This document shows, piece after piece, positions 10,791 to 24,800 of a DNA stretch of 64,000 nucleotides (positions are counted from its first letter, which is position 1; the number at the start of each line of letters is the position of its first letter). Under the pieces are notes generated by a model. It was not told the origin of the DNA. It did no database searches and saw only the letters and a list, made by a program, of their open reading frames with translations. The translations under genes were made by a program, and so were the position numbers. The stretch is from Membranipora membranacea (taxonomy: Eukaryota; Bryozoa; Gymnolaemata; Cheilostomatida; Membraniporidae), in NCBI GenBank assembly GCA_914767715.1, contig OU612073.1, forward strand, positions 17,484,001 to 17,548,000, given 5' to 3'.

Positions 10791-11623
10791 AAGGGAGCGA
10801 GCAGCTTTCCGTCAGAAAAATAGACGAGGTAAGTTTATCACAATTGTGAAAACTCTTATTAATATTGCATGCCAATATTCAAGGTTGAAATTTGTTTGAT
10901 AAAATAATTATTATAAAGCTCCAGTTCGAGGCAAAAGTAAGTCCTTGGTTATATCGACTGATCATTGGTTATAATCTTGTTGAAGCTCCATCGTTATTGG
11001 CGAGTCTGCCATTTGTAATTTCCTGCAGAGGATCAAGTGAATCTTGTGTCTTATTGAAGGTGAAGTTGTTACCTCATACATTGAGTCGTCCTGGCGAGCA
11101 TTTAGTCAGAGTATACCGGTTATTTTATTACTAGTCACGCTACCTTTTGATAAAATCCAATATTTTATAACTGCAGTCATATTTATCCTTATTACCTATA
11201 AATTATATTTTAATATTGAACTTTAGACAGTCATTTTACTTTCAGAGTACGGGCAACCACTTGTTCGCAACTCAACCACATGTTTAGGCCGAACTTTGCG
11301 GAATCACACATAATCAAGTTAATGATTGCTTAGGTGGATTTCAGAGGTCCATAAAGTTAAGAGTGCTAACCATTACACATTATATAGTAACACCATTACA
11401 CATACACCATTGCACAAAATAGAACCAAAATTTACCTTGTGTCAAACCAATCAAAGTGATAATTATAGTATTAACATTTGAATTATAAATTTATATGACA
11501 AACACAAGAAGTGTGCAGGACGGGACCTTACACTCCTGTAATTAATATTAAAGTTACTGGAGTGTGCGTTTTTTGTCCCTCACAGACAGTACCATGCGAA
11601 ATTAATCACTATAATAGCTAGTA

Positions 11624-12896
11624 TATCAATGAACTCCCTCTTCCTCAGGAATAACAACAGGACGATATTGACCAATCAGCAAACAGTATCGCTTGAGCTA
11701 TGTCTGGGACATTTGTTGAAATCAAAATGGTCGCCAAGTGATGAAATCAATATTACATCTATGAAATAAAATGGCTAATAAGCCCATATTCCTTACAAAA
11801 GAGTTCATGACTATTAGTTGTATCTCAAGAAAACATCTTACCCTACCATTCTACAGCTGCATCACTTGCCCAATATACCTGATGGTAGTGTTATTGATTA
11901 TGTGAACATCAACACACGTGTGTATTTTGTGGCTTATTTCTTTGTTGGCTCAGAAAATATAGTTAGGGTGGTCTCTTGGGCCCCAAGCTATGCTCATTGG
12001 ATAGAGCACATGTTGTAGGTAATCAACTATGTTTAACTTTTCCAAAACATTGTCCATGTGAGGGGGTAGCAAGCCACAAAAGCAAAAATGTGTCTTCAAA
12101 ATACTTCACAAATGATACAATTTCACAATAAATATCTTCAGTCATAGCGCACTTAGAGATATGTTGTTTTTTTTATCAGGTGAACACCCATTTAATTGCG
12201 ATCAACTATGAATCAAATACAGCTTACTACCCCTCAATAATCCTAGAAACATGATCTGCTCTGCATTGGTGGCAGTGAACCTTCTCAGCCAATGAAGCCC
12301 CTGATATTATTTGATGCAGTGAGTCTATTGTTTATTTTCTATTGTTTAGTGGCATACACAATGGAAAGCCGAATAATCCTATATAGACCTAATCCATTAA
12401 GCCTATATTATAAGGGACACTAAATAGGCCAATTGTCTAGGACATCACACTAAGCCATACACACATAGGTCTGCCGCAGTTCCTGATTTTGGGCTTGGTG
12501 TGGGTGGGGGGTGGGAAGGATGGAAGCTCTATTTGCTTTGCAATTCTGAGTTTTTAAGTAAACATGATTTTTAACTATTCAAGTTTTTCACAATTCGCAT
12601 ACTACAAACTATTACCGGTAGGGGATAAGAGAAGATAACTCAAATTTGTGCGGAATAGGCTATATAGTTGTCTTCTCTTCTCCCCTACCGGTAATAGTTT
12701 GTAGTATGGGAATTGTGAAAAACTTGAATAGTTAAAAATCATGTTTACTTAAAAACTCAGAATTGCAAAGCAAATAGAGCTTCCATCCTTCCCACCCCCC
12801 ACCAAGCCCAAAATCAGGAACTGTGGCAGTCTTATGCACACACACAATTCATATGTGTTGTTATTCCTGAGGGAGAGGAAGTTCATTGAGTATATA
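11624..12896. mobile_element. TIR DNA element, about 1.27 kb, with nested foldback
   Basis: The 33-bp inverted ends (11627-11659 and 12856-12888, core TCAGGAATAACAACA) differ at two positions. There is no transposase frame. A 359-bp foldback element lies near its right end, showing nested insertion. Confidence 0.6.
12471..12829. mobile_element. Foldback (MITE-like) element, 359 bp
   Basis: Arms of about 165 bp are near-perfect reverse complements. Outer ends are CTGCCGCAGTTCCTG and CAGGAACTGTGGCAG, and the inner arms meet around CTACCGGTAATAG copies flanking a spacer of about 35 bp. It is non-coding. Confidence 0.75.
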
Positions 12897-12945
12897 TAAA
12901 TTATATATATAATAATGTATATATATCATATATATATATATATAT

Positions 12946-13024
12946 ATGTAAGTCCCATGGTCCTGTGGTATATCATATATATATATATATATATATATAT
13001 ACCACAGGACCATGGGACTTACAT
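12946..13024. repeat. AT microsatellite inside a 28-bp inverted repeat
   Basis: The arms ATGTAAGTCCCATGG... (12946-12973) and their reverse complement (12997-13024) enclose a TA dinucleotide run. More TA repeats lie just upstream. It would form a stable hairpin and is probably an unstable site. Confidence 0.7.
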
Positions 13025-16000
13025 GTCTTTAGTGGATACTGGACATTGGCAAAGTAAAGTCATGTAAGTCCCAGGGGCCCATGCACAGGTCTACTCTAAC
13101 ACCTGGCCTAATTGAAACCAGCCCCTGGGTCTCTAGTCTTTTGCAGTGTTTGCCTGCCCCTCTTGAGTTTTTGTTATTTCGTTGTCATTTCAAGGGGACA
13201 GTCAAACGTTGCTAGAGACCCAGGTTTTGGACTAGTAGGTAGACTATAGGCATTGATGGCCTTTTTCTATGAGGTAGACCCGGGCTCATGACAGGCCGCA
13301 GGCGTGGTCCTGGCTGTTGCTGCAGCATATAGATAGGCCTTGTGCTTGGTCTGTAGAGAATGCAAGTCTCGACCAATGAACTATAGCAGGTATTCGGCCT
13401 GCAGAGTAAGTTTACTACTCACCCAATCTACTGATTATATCAAGGAGTAACTCCTTGATTCTACTTGTATACGAGATGATTTTATTTTCTTCATATCTGC
13501 CACTCTGCCTGCAGGATAGCCAAGTCGAACATATGCCTCAACAGTTCGCACATGCGCAGACTGCATATCTGCAAAGTTAATGTGATAATAGATAAAACTG
13601 GACACACTGTTCATTCCATTTCCACTCACTCCCTAGAGTTGTCTTTCCAAAGACAATGAGGGAGTTACTCCTTGGTCTGGGTCATCAGATTTTAAATAGT
13701 GATTTATTTGTTACATGAAGATGTAAGAAAATAGTTTTACAGCATGACGCTATGAACCTGTAAGCTGGCTTCAGAGCTTATGATATTGCTATATTAGAGC
13801 TGCAGTATCATCCAAGTGACAAAGAAAATGAACTCCCTCTGATTGCTTTGACATAAAAATGTGTATATTGTGTGAAGGTTGTCTTCTATGAGAACTCAGC
13901 CTGTGATATGAAACGGAGAGAAAGGGAAGGGGCTCTCTTATTACTAGGAGCTCTAATGTAAGTGTATGTCGTATGTCTATCCATGTGCCAACTTAGCATA
14001 TTGTACCAAGGAGTACTCCTTGATTGTATATTCCTTGCGAATTCAAGATTCCACTAGGTTGCAAAGCTAATACTAGCATTAGAATATAGGGCATTATTGT
14101 ATTGACAAACTTTTCTCTGTTGCAAGTGGGTGAACCTAGGAGTTAGAGAGTGAAAAAAAGCCAAAGCTAAGGATGCTATGGTAAATGATTTGTTCATGCA
14201 ACATAGCATGTAAATGCAGTTATGGGGTTATTCAGATATGAGTTAGAGCTTGGCTCCCCTTTACACATTCAACCCCATCAAGTTGGGAGCAATCAAGTTT
14301 ATTTGTTTATGATGTGCCTGAGAAACGCTCAAAGCATTGCCCTCCCATAAGTCTAGAGTCTAGTATAGAGTACATATATAATAATTGGAAGAAGATGAGA
14401 CAATGCCGCAGTATTTAGAAAAAGCTATGATGTATCCTAAGACACGTGGGTCCCTTTGGAGCTGTGTGACTGTATTGTTGATGTGTATTCTGAATTACAA
14501 TAGGCGACATCTGGTGATTTATTTTCAAGCTTACTGCTATAGCGGACCATTTGTAAAACCTTAATAAAGCAGCTTTCCTTAGGTTTAGAATGCTGTTACT
14601 GGTATGTCAATCTAAGTGTAGCATAGGAGCTGCCAGATTTTTAGCTAGATCCAGTTACTGATACACAGTTATATACTTCATCACTATAGTTGCCATGTTG
14701 TGTATTTTACCACTATCTGTGAATTCATATTAATGCATCTCACATGTTAACACCTCTTTGAATACCCCTTAAAGACATACAGCAGGAGTTCGTCTTTGAA
14801 AACAAGTGTCTTCGAGGGAAGTGGGTGCTGTATGCTTTACTAGATGGGTAACTATGTTTGTCGAGTTCAAGGTACACCTATTTAAGTTGTCATGTCAATG
14901 TAACAGAATGATGATCCTTAGCATGACCCTCTGGGCTACCTTATCTCACAGGACCGTCATAAAGGGGCCTTTGAGATAAGAGGCTCCTCTGCAAGCTGTT
15001 TTTCTGCAGCATATGATGTCCGGAGGGGTAATGAAATCAAGGTTCTAATAAGAAGCGCTTTTATTTATTCAAATTATGTACTGCATTGTATTGTCAGGCC
15101 ATCAACACAAAACGCATCATATATAATTTCATACGACCAACTCCATCCAATGATTGCAAAAAAACTGGAAACAAAAAGACAGTAGTATGTAAAGGAAGAA
15201 AATCATCCGTTTTGTGAAATGCTGTGGAGAGTGCTGACAACTTCATGTAATAAGGAAGAAAAGAGAATCAGTCAAGCCAAAAGAAGAATCGATCATAGCA
15301 CCAAGAATAAATAATGTGAGCCATTTGGAGTTGTCCTTTCGTGAAAAGGTACAATAAAGGGTGTAGATGACTCTTCTCTCTTTAAATAAATGCAGCAATA
15401 AAATACTACAGTATAAGATATCACCGCATTAAAGATTATATCTGCTCTATTTACTACAAAAAAAAGTGCTTTGACAATGATAAAGTTGATTATCATGACA
15501 TTGCCCGCAGATTATTAAAGACTGAGATGGGAATAAGATAGGCAAAACAAAAGAAATTTACATTTACAACTTACTATCATCTAGCTAAAAAGCTCTAAGT
15601 ATTTCTGGTCAAATTGTGTGTAATAGGAGGTGAACTTTAAATTCTATGGGTTGAGAGGAATATTCTGATGATATCATAATTTACAGGAAGTTATTCGGTG
15701 AACACCAAAGGTTTGGCCTGTCGGTGAAAAGGGGAAGGAAAATAAGCGACAAAAACTTTTGCCTGTCACCTAACTAGACGAAGAATTTTATTTATAATAC
15801 TGAAGAATCAAGCCGCATAATCCAATGTCAATGTCAGTTAGCTTGGGCTTCCACTTCAAGTTAACAGCTATGTGCCAAATGGGTTAGAAGGCGCTCCCTG
15901 TAGTACCATACAGTCTTAAGACAAATATGACTTTCCAAGAGCCACCGACTCCCTTAAACTGGCTTTTGGTACTGCTGGGAAGCTCCCTCATTGAGTGAGC

Positions 16001-16378
16001 TTACTCTATGAGTTCTGTTATGAGCTGCTAGGCTGATCTGATACCACTGATACGAGGTGATTGACAGCTTTACCGACCTGCCCAGCCATCTGGAACAGTT
16101 CGCCTATACTCCCATGTACTGCCAAATAAATTAAAATACAGAACATTACACTTATTATATTATATACATAGACATATATATATATATAGTGTTATACTTA
16201 TTACTGATTTGGTCGATTGGTTTGGATTCTAATATATTGAGGGATAATTTATCATGAATATTTGGGTACATCTAATCGGAATGACATTTCGGAGTAAAAA
16301 ATATGACGCTGGGGATGACATTTGTCCGCTGACATTTCCTCACCCTTAATAAGTGGAAGTCTATTGCCTAGTGATTAA
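13025..16378. other. Region downstream of dystrophin: 3' UTR and intergenic
   Basis: No exon is supported with confidence. Palindromes CAAGGAGT/ACTCCTTG occur at 13441-13457 and 14007-14022, and a CCTGGGTCTCTAG inverted pair lies at about 13125 and 13213. A further dystrophin last exon could hide here, because the last mapped exon has a good internal donor. Confidence 0.4.
15787..15792 (-). terminator. Candidate dystrophin poly(A) signal
   Basis: The minus strand reads AATAAA about 590 nt past the stop at 16379. Other AATAAA hexamers lie further down, so the choice is uncertain. Confidence 0.25.
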
Positions 16379-19300
16379 TTATAAATGTACACAGTAGTGT
16401 TTTTGGGCGTACTCACGTTTTGGTGTACGCTGAGTGTTACTGGAGAGACTGCTAGTGCTGTCATTTTCGCTGGTCTGCCTGTCGTAAGTGGGTGGTAGTT
16501 TCTTAACCCGCAGCGGAGAACTTGAACTGCTAGCCTGTGGTGAGGAGGTGTGTACCGCTCCCGGCTCAGAAGGCTTCAAATAAATCAGATACAAGGCTTG
16601 TAAGGTTGATGCCATTTGTATATGTAATGAATTGATTTGGAAATGTATTTGTGTGCACCTCAGTGGGGATTATACCAAAATCAATCCTAATATTGATTAG
16701 GATAATGTCATGAGGCTTGGGGGGATAAAGACCTCGGATTATTTATAGATGCCATGAGCTTTAGGCTGGTAACAGCTAGCATCATCAGTGGCTTGGTAGC
16801 ATTTTACTAAGACATACAGCATATAAAAGCATCGAATACCTTTATTATCTGTTAACTAAACAAAGTGAGTTTACAAAAAAAAACTCTGTTGGCTATTGGT
16901 ATCTGATGCACAAAAAGCTAAGTAACGTCTAGTCATGTGTTCTCCCCATATACTAGGTTTCCTGATTGCGAAGCTGAGTCAGAGGTTACAGCATTATCGG
17001 AAGGATGGAGGAGTACATGAAAGTGATATATTAACTTTATTTCAGTCAGATCATGTTTTACATTAGGTCCTGAACAGAAAAGTTGGGCGATAGTTACAAT
17101 TATCTTTTGTTTATACCAAGACTATGGCATTTCAATATCAAATTATTGCCCGCTCATCTTTTAGTTTGTCCGTATTTAAAAGTGGAAGTGTTGACTCTAC
17201 CATACGAGCCGATATTGAGACTCTATCACAATGTCCCACCTGCTCCAGAAGATGACGGAGTCGTCTGAGCTGAGCCTCCAGCTGTTTGTTGTGATCTTCT
17301 AGGATCTTCATTCTGGTCTCCAGCCTGCCCTTGTGTTGTCTCAGAAGCTTAGCCTCAGCTAACATCTCCGCCTGCCTATCCCCATTCATTGTGGGAGGTG
17401 CGGCCTGGCGGTCCCTCTCCGCTTGTAACATCTGGTACTCGGTCTGAAGATTTCTAAAATCCAACACAGCAAGAATTTAAAGCTGCAGCCAGAACCACAC
17501 GGAGACTAACTATACCTGCCGAGTGCGGACACATGTGTAAAGCCTCACACAACAGTACCTATTGTATCGTATAGCGTGTAGTACAGTCAAAAGTAAACAG
17601 CTTTTACAAGTTTCCTGACAGCCAGATGAAATGACAACTTAGCACTGCTGGCTCAACATTCAACAAAGATGACTAATTAAAAGATAAACAGTACAATATA
17701 ACCTGTGATATGTGAAACTAAAACTGTGGGGCCCTGAGTTACCAACCCGGCAATTAGCATCTGGTCGGCCATATGTCACAGGCAATTAATAGGAGCAAAT
17801 GAGAATATCAATACTAATTAGCTGTATAATACTTTCGAACCTTTAATTTTAGTGAAGACTTATTTTAATTCATTTAATAGATCTATGAATAGTAAAGAGT
17901 CAGACTCAAAACAATTAAATAAGACTAGACATGGAGGCAGACTTGTGATGCAATAAATACCCACTGCCTTGAAATTTTGAGTTTTGATGTATTTTCATGG
18001 AGTGTTCAAGAAATCTTACATTGCAAGTTAAAATGAATCTGACTTATATGATATCTTGTATATATCACACGAGTGAGGAGATTGCCTTGAGAGGAGATGC
18101 CCTTGACCTTACCTGTTTTCATCCTCGAGATCTTTGATCATAGCCTCAAGTTCAGTTTTCTGATTGTCTTCTAGAGACATGACTATCTGCATAGGACTGC
18201 GTAGTGGTGACTCTACACTGCTAACCTCAATACGAGGCTCAGCTGAGGGTACAGGCGCCTTCCCGTTAGTCTTAGGTACAGGCGAGTGGCTAAGGCTAGA
18301 ACAGTATCTCTCTATTATCTTGTGTTCATCGTTGTCACTGCCAAGGAGAAATGCGAACAGTTCAGAGAGAGAAGACTAGATCGAATACAATGTCTACAAA
18401 TTGAGTCTTAGTGAAATCTACACTGATTTGTAGCTGCCCGGCAAGCTGTAAAGCTTGATAATATATCCAAGAGTGTAGATGTAAAACGCTGCCAACCTCA
18501 CCAATTATTTATTCTAGATTAAAAGTCTACCGCTTCTATTTTTAAACAACAAAATTTCTGACATTAACCCTTGCCGACGCTGCCAATCAATCAATGCACA
18601 AGTATTGCAATATCTGGCAGGTGTATGGACCACAGGCTAAATGTAAGTGTCCGCAGAATGGGCATAAAATCAATGTCAGTCATTTGAAACCGGATTAACT
18701 GAGAATGATCAATGTTAACAGCTCTAAAGCACACAGCAGAAATAGTAGAATAAATAAAACCATTAATATTAATATTCAATACCACTCAACTCTCCACCAT
18801 CATTCTCATATCATATAATGAGAATAGCACAGATGATAGACAGGGTCAGGCTATGTGATGGAATTTAATCAGAAAAATGGAGAAAAATCTATAAATGTAG
18901 TTCCTTGAAAACAAAACAGGTGAATCAGCAAGGTTATCAGTTTTCTGCGACCGGATCCGAAAGCATACTTTATCATGGAATTTAATAAAATTATACCAAA
19001 AAATTACAATTGGAATGACTGGTCAACAGACAGTCAATGACTGAACACAGAAAAGAATTGACCCATGGTGACTAAGTTGATGATCCATCAACTGCAGACT
19101 TACATATTATCACCATTTACTGTTGGGCGCTTTGAGTTATCTTCTCTTGTCTCTGGTTTCATCTCTATAGTCTTAGGTACAGCAGCTGCCTTCGCAGGTA
19201 ATTTAGTCTGAGTATTAGATGGCACAGCTGCAGCGGATGTGTGCGGTATGGGTTCATTGCCATTTAGTAAAATGTTGGAGTTTCCATTATTTCTGTTCCC

Positions 19301-21801
19301 TCTTTCTAGACGATCAAGACTAAAACAGAACAATATGATCTTTGAATTTTAATTTAAGCTAAGTCCATGATAGCATTGTTGTTCTTTATGATATACTCAT
19401 ATAACATTAACATTTAATCATTTTCTCTCATAAATTTTGTGGCACTGAATGGAAAAGATCCATTCCAAAATTAATTTAATAATAAATTAAGTTTCCTTGT
19501 TTTAGAAATTATAACATTAAACCTACGTGTGAGCATAACGTTCGATGTCTCTGTGTATATTAGAATCGTCTGTCCTCGGTAGAGTACTAGCGGTATCATG
19601 TGATCGATCATGTGAGTTTGTAGCATCGTGAGAGCTAACAGAACCTCCTGTCTCATACTGAAGGTGGATTGAGGGAGGGGATGACACTGGTGTACTACAA
19701 AGAGAGAAATCACATCATTAATTCTAGCGATAAGGCTCATCAACCCAATCTGAGGTCCCAGGTCTGAGAATGAGTGAGTCAATGTTTGAGAACATCTTTA
19801 GGCAAAAACAATCATTTCAATAACCTGAAGTGCCTATGAGGTAACAGCTAGTTTGGCAGGTGTAGTTGACAGTGTGGGCTTGCAAAAGGTACGTAATAGG
19901 CTTCAATAAATTGTCTTCAGGGGTTCTCTTCACATTAATAGTTGGTAGTTGACTGCATATTATGTCCTGCGTGGACAAATGAGCTTCAGCAACCAGAGAG
20001 CCAGTGTACAGATTACCAGTGCAGCTTAGGGAGCCACCATGTATTTTCAACTTTGAACTCTTTGTTAGGTAAGTATTTTTGATTTTTATAGCATAGCGCA
20101 ACATTTACATTTCCAGGACAAAACCCATCAGTATTAGCATAGCTGTGATTGAAAAAACCTGCTCACAACAAAAATTAACAACATAGTAACAGCAAAACTG
20201 TAGGCATTAAATCAGTCGTTTAGTTGCAGTCATGCAAGTAGGGATTCTGAACCAGGAAAACTATAATATTTTGTGCGGACAACTCCAAGGTGTTTTGCAC
20301 TCCAAGCGCGCATGCAAGCCACCAAATTCACACCTAGTACTTAATCTTATTATATTATAATTTACATACATGTTTATATATGTGGAGTGTAATAATATTT
20401 GATGAGAAGTAGTAGTGCATGTGTTATAGCACATGCCCCATACTCGCTGGGCTGCAATTAAAGCGAGGGTGAAGGTGAACTTCTATGTAAATGACGTTAA
20501 ATATATAGTACAACAAGATATACATGTACCTATATTTGACTTGTACAGATTGCAAAACATGTCAAGCTTAGTATTAGAGTGAGTTTAATGCAGTGTAGGC
20601 GGCACATCAACATGTGGTCTCATACAGTCGATAGAAAAGATAAAGTTCACAACATTATGCCAGCAGTGTGCTCTCAAAGTGTCCTTTTATGGTTATGAGT
20701 TATAATAGTTGCCTAACAAATTGATATGACTGATTGCGTGGAAGGCCAAGCCGACTAGTCAAGTACACTCCACTTTGCCTGCTTTGGAGTTTGAGCCTAC
20801 ACCTACTGATCCAGTAAAGGGGTACCACTCGCTACATGGCGGCAAAATGGATGTTGATTTACTGAACTTCTATTTAAAAATTTGCATTCCGACACGAGAT
20901 AACTCCGTATAAAACAATAGCCAAGGCAAGCATACAACCACAACATCTCGTGGCAAAAAACTGTTAATAATAACAAAAAAGTTAAAAAGAACCTTACCCA
21001 GTATCACTCATGTTGGAAAGACTAAAAATTAACACATAAACAAAATGGGATGAGCCAGTCTACTACATAACTACTAAAACCATTACCAGCTAATGAATGG
21101 CACAGGGAAAGGCAGATCATAGCATAACCAGTTGTATATTCGGCCTCAAATGGACCATAGGAAAGCAACGGTGTCAACTTTTATCCCATGCACATGTGTT
21201 TGGGTGAGCTTTAAAGACAGTAAGTTTGTGTCTATGTATGGAATAAATTGTGCACCCAAATATTAATATCTGTGGCCAGCCACCACAGAAAAGACAGATA
21301 GAGAAATAATTGAGCCCACTGTGCTGAAAGTAAGGACATTTAAGCCTGTTATTATAAGGGGGAACTAAAGTCTAATCTTGATGCGGGTTGTAAATCTAAC
21401 CTAACCTTTGACCTTCTTAGGCATTTAACTTACCATTCAACTTTCAGTGTGCTAGCAATAACAATATTAGCCTTTATAAACTCAAATTGTGAAATTTTGA
21501 ATAATAGGCGTTCAAATTTCAATAGTTAGATGATCAGACAGACTTGTTTTTTTCATATGCGAAATTCCTACTTCAAACCTACATATCAGTGACTAAATAA
21601 TAGACATCTTGTCAAACTCGAGACTAAGTAGTGTAGATATCGTTGAGTAACCTACCTTTCTCTGGAGAAGGTAGATTCTCCATCACCTAACTTAGTCAGG
21701 GGGAGATAACCTTTAGGATTGTGTTTCTTGATATAACGCCCTGAGCTGTACTTTTTCCTCATAGGAGAAGACAAATCCTTCATGTCATCATTAGATGTAG
21801 A
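16379..21801 (-). CDS. DMD: Dystrophin C-terminal domain: syntrophin and dystrobrevin binding
   Basis: The exons are 21656-21801, 19527-19694, 19104-19319, 18113-18337, 17240-17453 and 16379-16573. The first ends the cysteine-rich region ([15 protein letters not shown]). Exons 19527-18337 form the syntrophin-binding region: low complexity ([19 protein letters not shown]), then [19 protein letters not shown], which matches the human DDEHLLIQHYCQSL stretch. Coiled coil 1 is [20 protein letters not shown]; coiled coil 2 is [20 protein letters not shown] through [10 protein letters not shown]. The last exon is Ser/Pro-rich, with RTPK near the end, and reads to TAA at 16379 unless the CCAAAAC|GTGAGT donor at 16416 is used. 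Confidence 0.93.
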
Positions 21802-24800
21802 CTAGAAAACAATAATATCCCTCTATCATTGACAAGGTAACTCAAGAGGATAGGATAGCATAACTGCAAATTGCATTGCAAATTACATTGCAAATTACAT
21901 TGCAAATTGCATTGCAAGACTGCATGTGAATAGTCTGGATGTAGTCTCAAACATATTGGAGTGAGTTGATGTCACTGCGTTATCATAAGTTTTTAGCAGA
22001 TGTCCACAAATACAACTGGAGTATGATTATTCAGGCAATGCAGGATACAGACACATTTCATTGCTTCAAAGCCATAGGACAAACATGTTTGGAATTTTGG
22101 AAGCATCAATGCACAAAAATCTGACCCGACAAAGGAGGCATTCCTAGACTAATGTTATGTGTAATGGTAACATATAAAACTGATGGGGTTTGTAGATTCT
22201 GCATGAATGCTAGTAGCGAGGTGGTTTTGAGGATGATAATTATCGAGTTGTATATTGCGCTATTGTCTGCGCACTCAGACTCTAACATAAAACGAGCTTT
22301 GGCTAACTCCACCTCATGTACAGTCTGAGCATGTAGACTACTAAAGGTCCTGAAACAATGATAGGGCATGCAGCTGGAGGAAACGTGATTCTACCTGTGA
22401 AGCTGGCATAGGCCATATTAGATCATCCTTAGAAAAACAATTTCTTAGTTAATTGCAATAAATCCTCGAATTTTTAATCACTCAAAATTTTGTAGTGAAT
22501 ATCTCGATTACAGGAGGTTTTAAAAAGAGTAAATCAACTGAATTCGGAGAATTCTCTTGCTCTCAAAACAGTGTGATTATATATATTAATCAAACTCTTA
22601 CTTAAACCCTGCACTTTAATGACATATGATAGTGGAAAAAGAGTCACCTTGCAATCTTACAAGTAAAAGAATAGACTTACAGCACAGAAGTACTCCTTCA
22701 TCGGATGGTTGAGTTTGTGGCTCTTTCCCTTCTTACCAGAGAAGAAACAGGTCTGACAGAGGTTAAAGTTGAAACAGCGCAAGCAGCGATATCTAAAATG
22801 TGTATAAATGGTATTGATGAACTCTAGTTCTGGATATTATATATTCATATCATTTATATTCATATGTCAGTTTTGCTTTAAAGAAATTATGTAACCTGAA
22901 AATGGTAGTTGTCATTCCAATATCAAGGAGTGGACAACTACTTATTATGTTGTAACAGTTTTATAACAGGTCCATGTGTAGTAAATATTAGGAGCCTAGA
23001 ATGAGCTGTGGTGCAATCCTACGCTGACCGAATTCTATATGTCACTTTATAAAATTTTGTGCTTAGTAAGAATATTAAAGAGAGCAGTAGATCTTCTTCT
23101 CCAGTTACTCATTGAAAAAAGGCCCTTGTTTGGCTGAGAACACAAGTTAATTTGATGAATAGATCACAACGTCTATATCTATGACTCACCTAAGTCCGAT
23201 GATGGGTGTAGTTTTACAAAGACTACACTTAGCCTGATGTCTACAGCTCTCTGAAGTAGCCAAGCGATGGAATACAGGTAACCAAACCATCGACTGTGGT
23301 TCTAAAGCTAACCAATCCATAAACTGACGTGCTGTTACTGCGTTACTGCCATTGGCCTAAAATAAAAAGCAAGAGTTCAACTTTGACTTCCATTCGGACA
23401 AACTCACAATATAAGGGCAACAGCATTATGTTTGCCTCACTGCAAGAAAACCAATTAAAATCTTAAGTGAAAACTTTTAAACGCATGTACATCAAATGAC
23501 TGTGATATCATGATTATAAACAAGAGCAGAGATGAGCCCGGCCACCTTATATTAATGATAGGTATACTGTTTACAAATAAATCATCAATAGATGATTTGC
23601 AAAGACGATAAACAGCTTTTTAGTTATTTGTTTTAGAGTCTTCTCAGAATGCAAGTTTTATATTATATGCATATTTGATTACTAATGCTTTGCAACCAGT
23701 TTGTATTCATTTTTTGGCGCCTTTTCATGAAAATATAATTTTATACTGCACCTGTTCGAGACAGCTCTGTACACTGGGTTCGATATTAGCACCGCCGAAT
23801 GATCCGAGCTCTCCCAGCTGACGAGGAATCTGTACACAGTTAGATATCAGGAGGGATAACTTTGACTCTTCTATTAATCCCTGCTTGTCAGACAGACAAG
23901 ATAACAAATCTACAATAAAAAAATATTTTTCAAATACAATGTTTCAGCGAACTGTCTGGTGACCTCAGTAGAATATTATACGAAGTCTTGGGGGTTTGAT
24001 TTTCCCTTTCATGTACAATCTTAATGATATGCAAAGAATCGTTTTCTTTTGATTAAATGTTAGAGCAGCATCTTTTGCACACTTTGGATGGCAGTGTTTG
24101 ATCTGTGAACTTTAAAGATGAGCTATGAGCTAACAATCATTGAGGAGTTCAGTCCTATAGAACAATATACTTAAAAGTGAAGAGCTCATGCGCTTCTACC
24201 CGAAGAATCTCAGATAGGATAAAATCAGGACCATAGACCATGGACCATATAAAAATATTATTAAGTCTATGATAAGGATTCAACTAAAATACCAGAGTAA
24301 CACAATTGGCAATGATTAGATGGGTTTTTTTTTTAATGTGTTAGATGGGTTTTTTTCTGTTTTGTTGCAGGCGAAGATATTCATAACTAGGACTTACAGT
24401 TGAATTTGTCTTCTGCAGCACCTCGGCACATGATGACGAGCCCGACTTGGAAGCTGACACTGCGTACTTGTCCCTGTCTACCCAAATCATACACATTCAG
24501 TAACCAGTTCAGTGTTAGGTCAATGCTGAAATAGACAAATTATAGCCAATTATTATAAATGTCAATGTAACAGGTAATGTGCATAATATAATATGAGAAA
24601 ATCTAGATCAACGGCAGACTCAACATTCTCAAATTGAAGGTTATATTGAGCCAATATTACATTATAGCATACAAACTTATATTACTGAGTTATCGAATTA
24701 TTGTGAAATTGTTTGAATATATTCTATAACTATTTTACAATAAAAATAGATGTTATATTATTAATTCAGATTTATATTCATAATTAAAAAATTAAATATA

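Larger units (their letters stand above)
8203..11623. other. Intergenic, no gene recognised
   Basis: I see no exon I can support. The stretch has two poly-C runs near 8607-8642, an inverted AGTAAC..GTTACAG region near 8765-8800, the 12-bp tandem repeat at 9459-9604 and a possible LTR-like segment at about 10369-10790. The short open frames here lack recognisable motifs. Confidence 0.4.

Noticed and set aside
16379-16615. Met at 16613-16615 as the start of a separate 78-aa gene
   Set aside because: The frame is the last dystrophin exon; residues before the acceptor at 16574 are intron read-through.
22106-22369. Exon-like minus-strand frame ([16 protein letters not shown]) behind a good acceptor near 22350
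   Set aside because: It needs phase 2 entry, while both neighbouring dystrophin exons meet in phase 0, and human dystrophin has no residues at this point. It could be a rare alternative exon but is unsupported.
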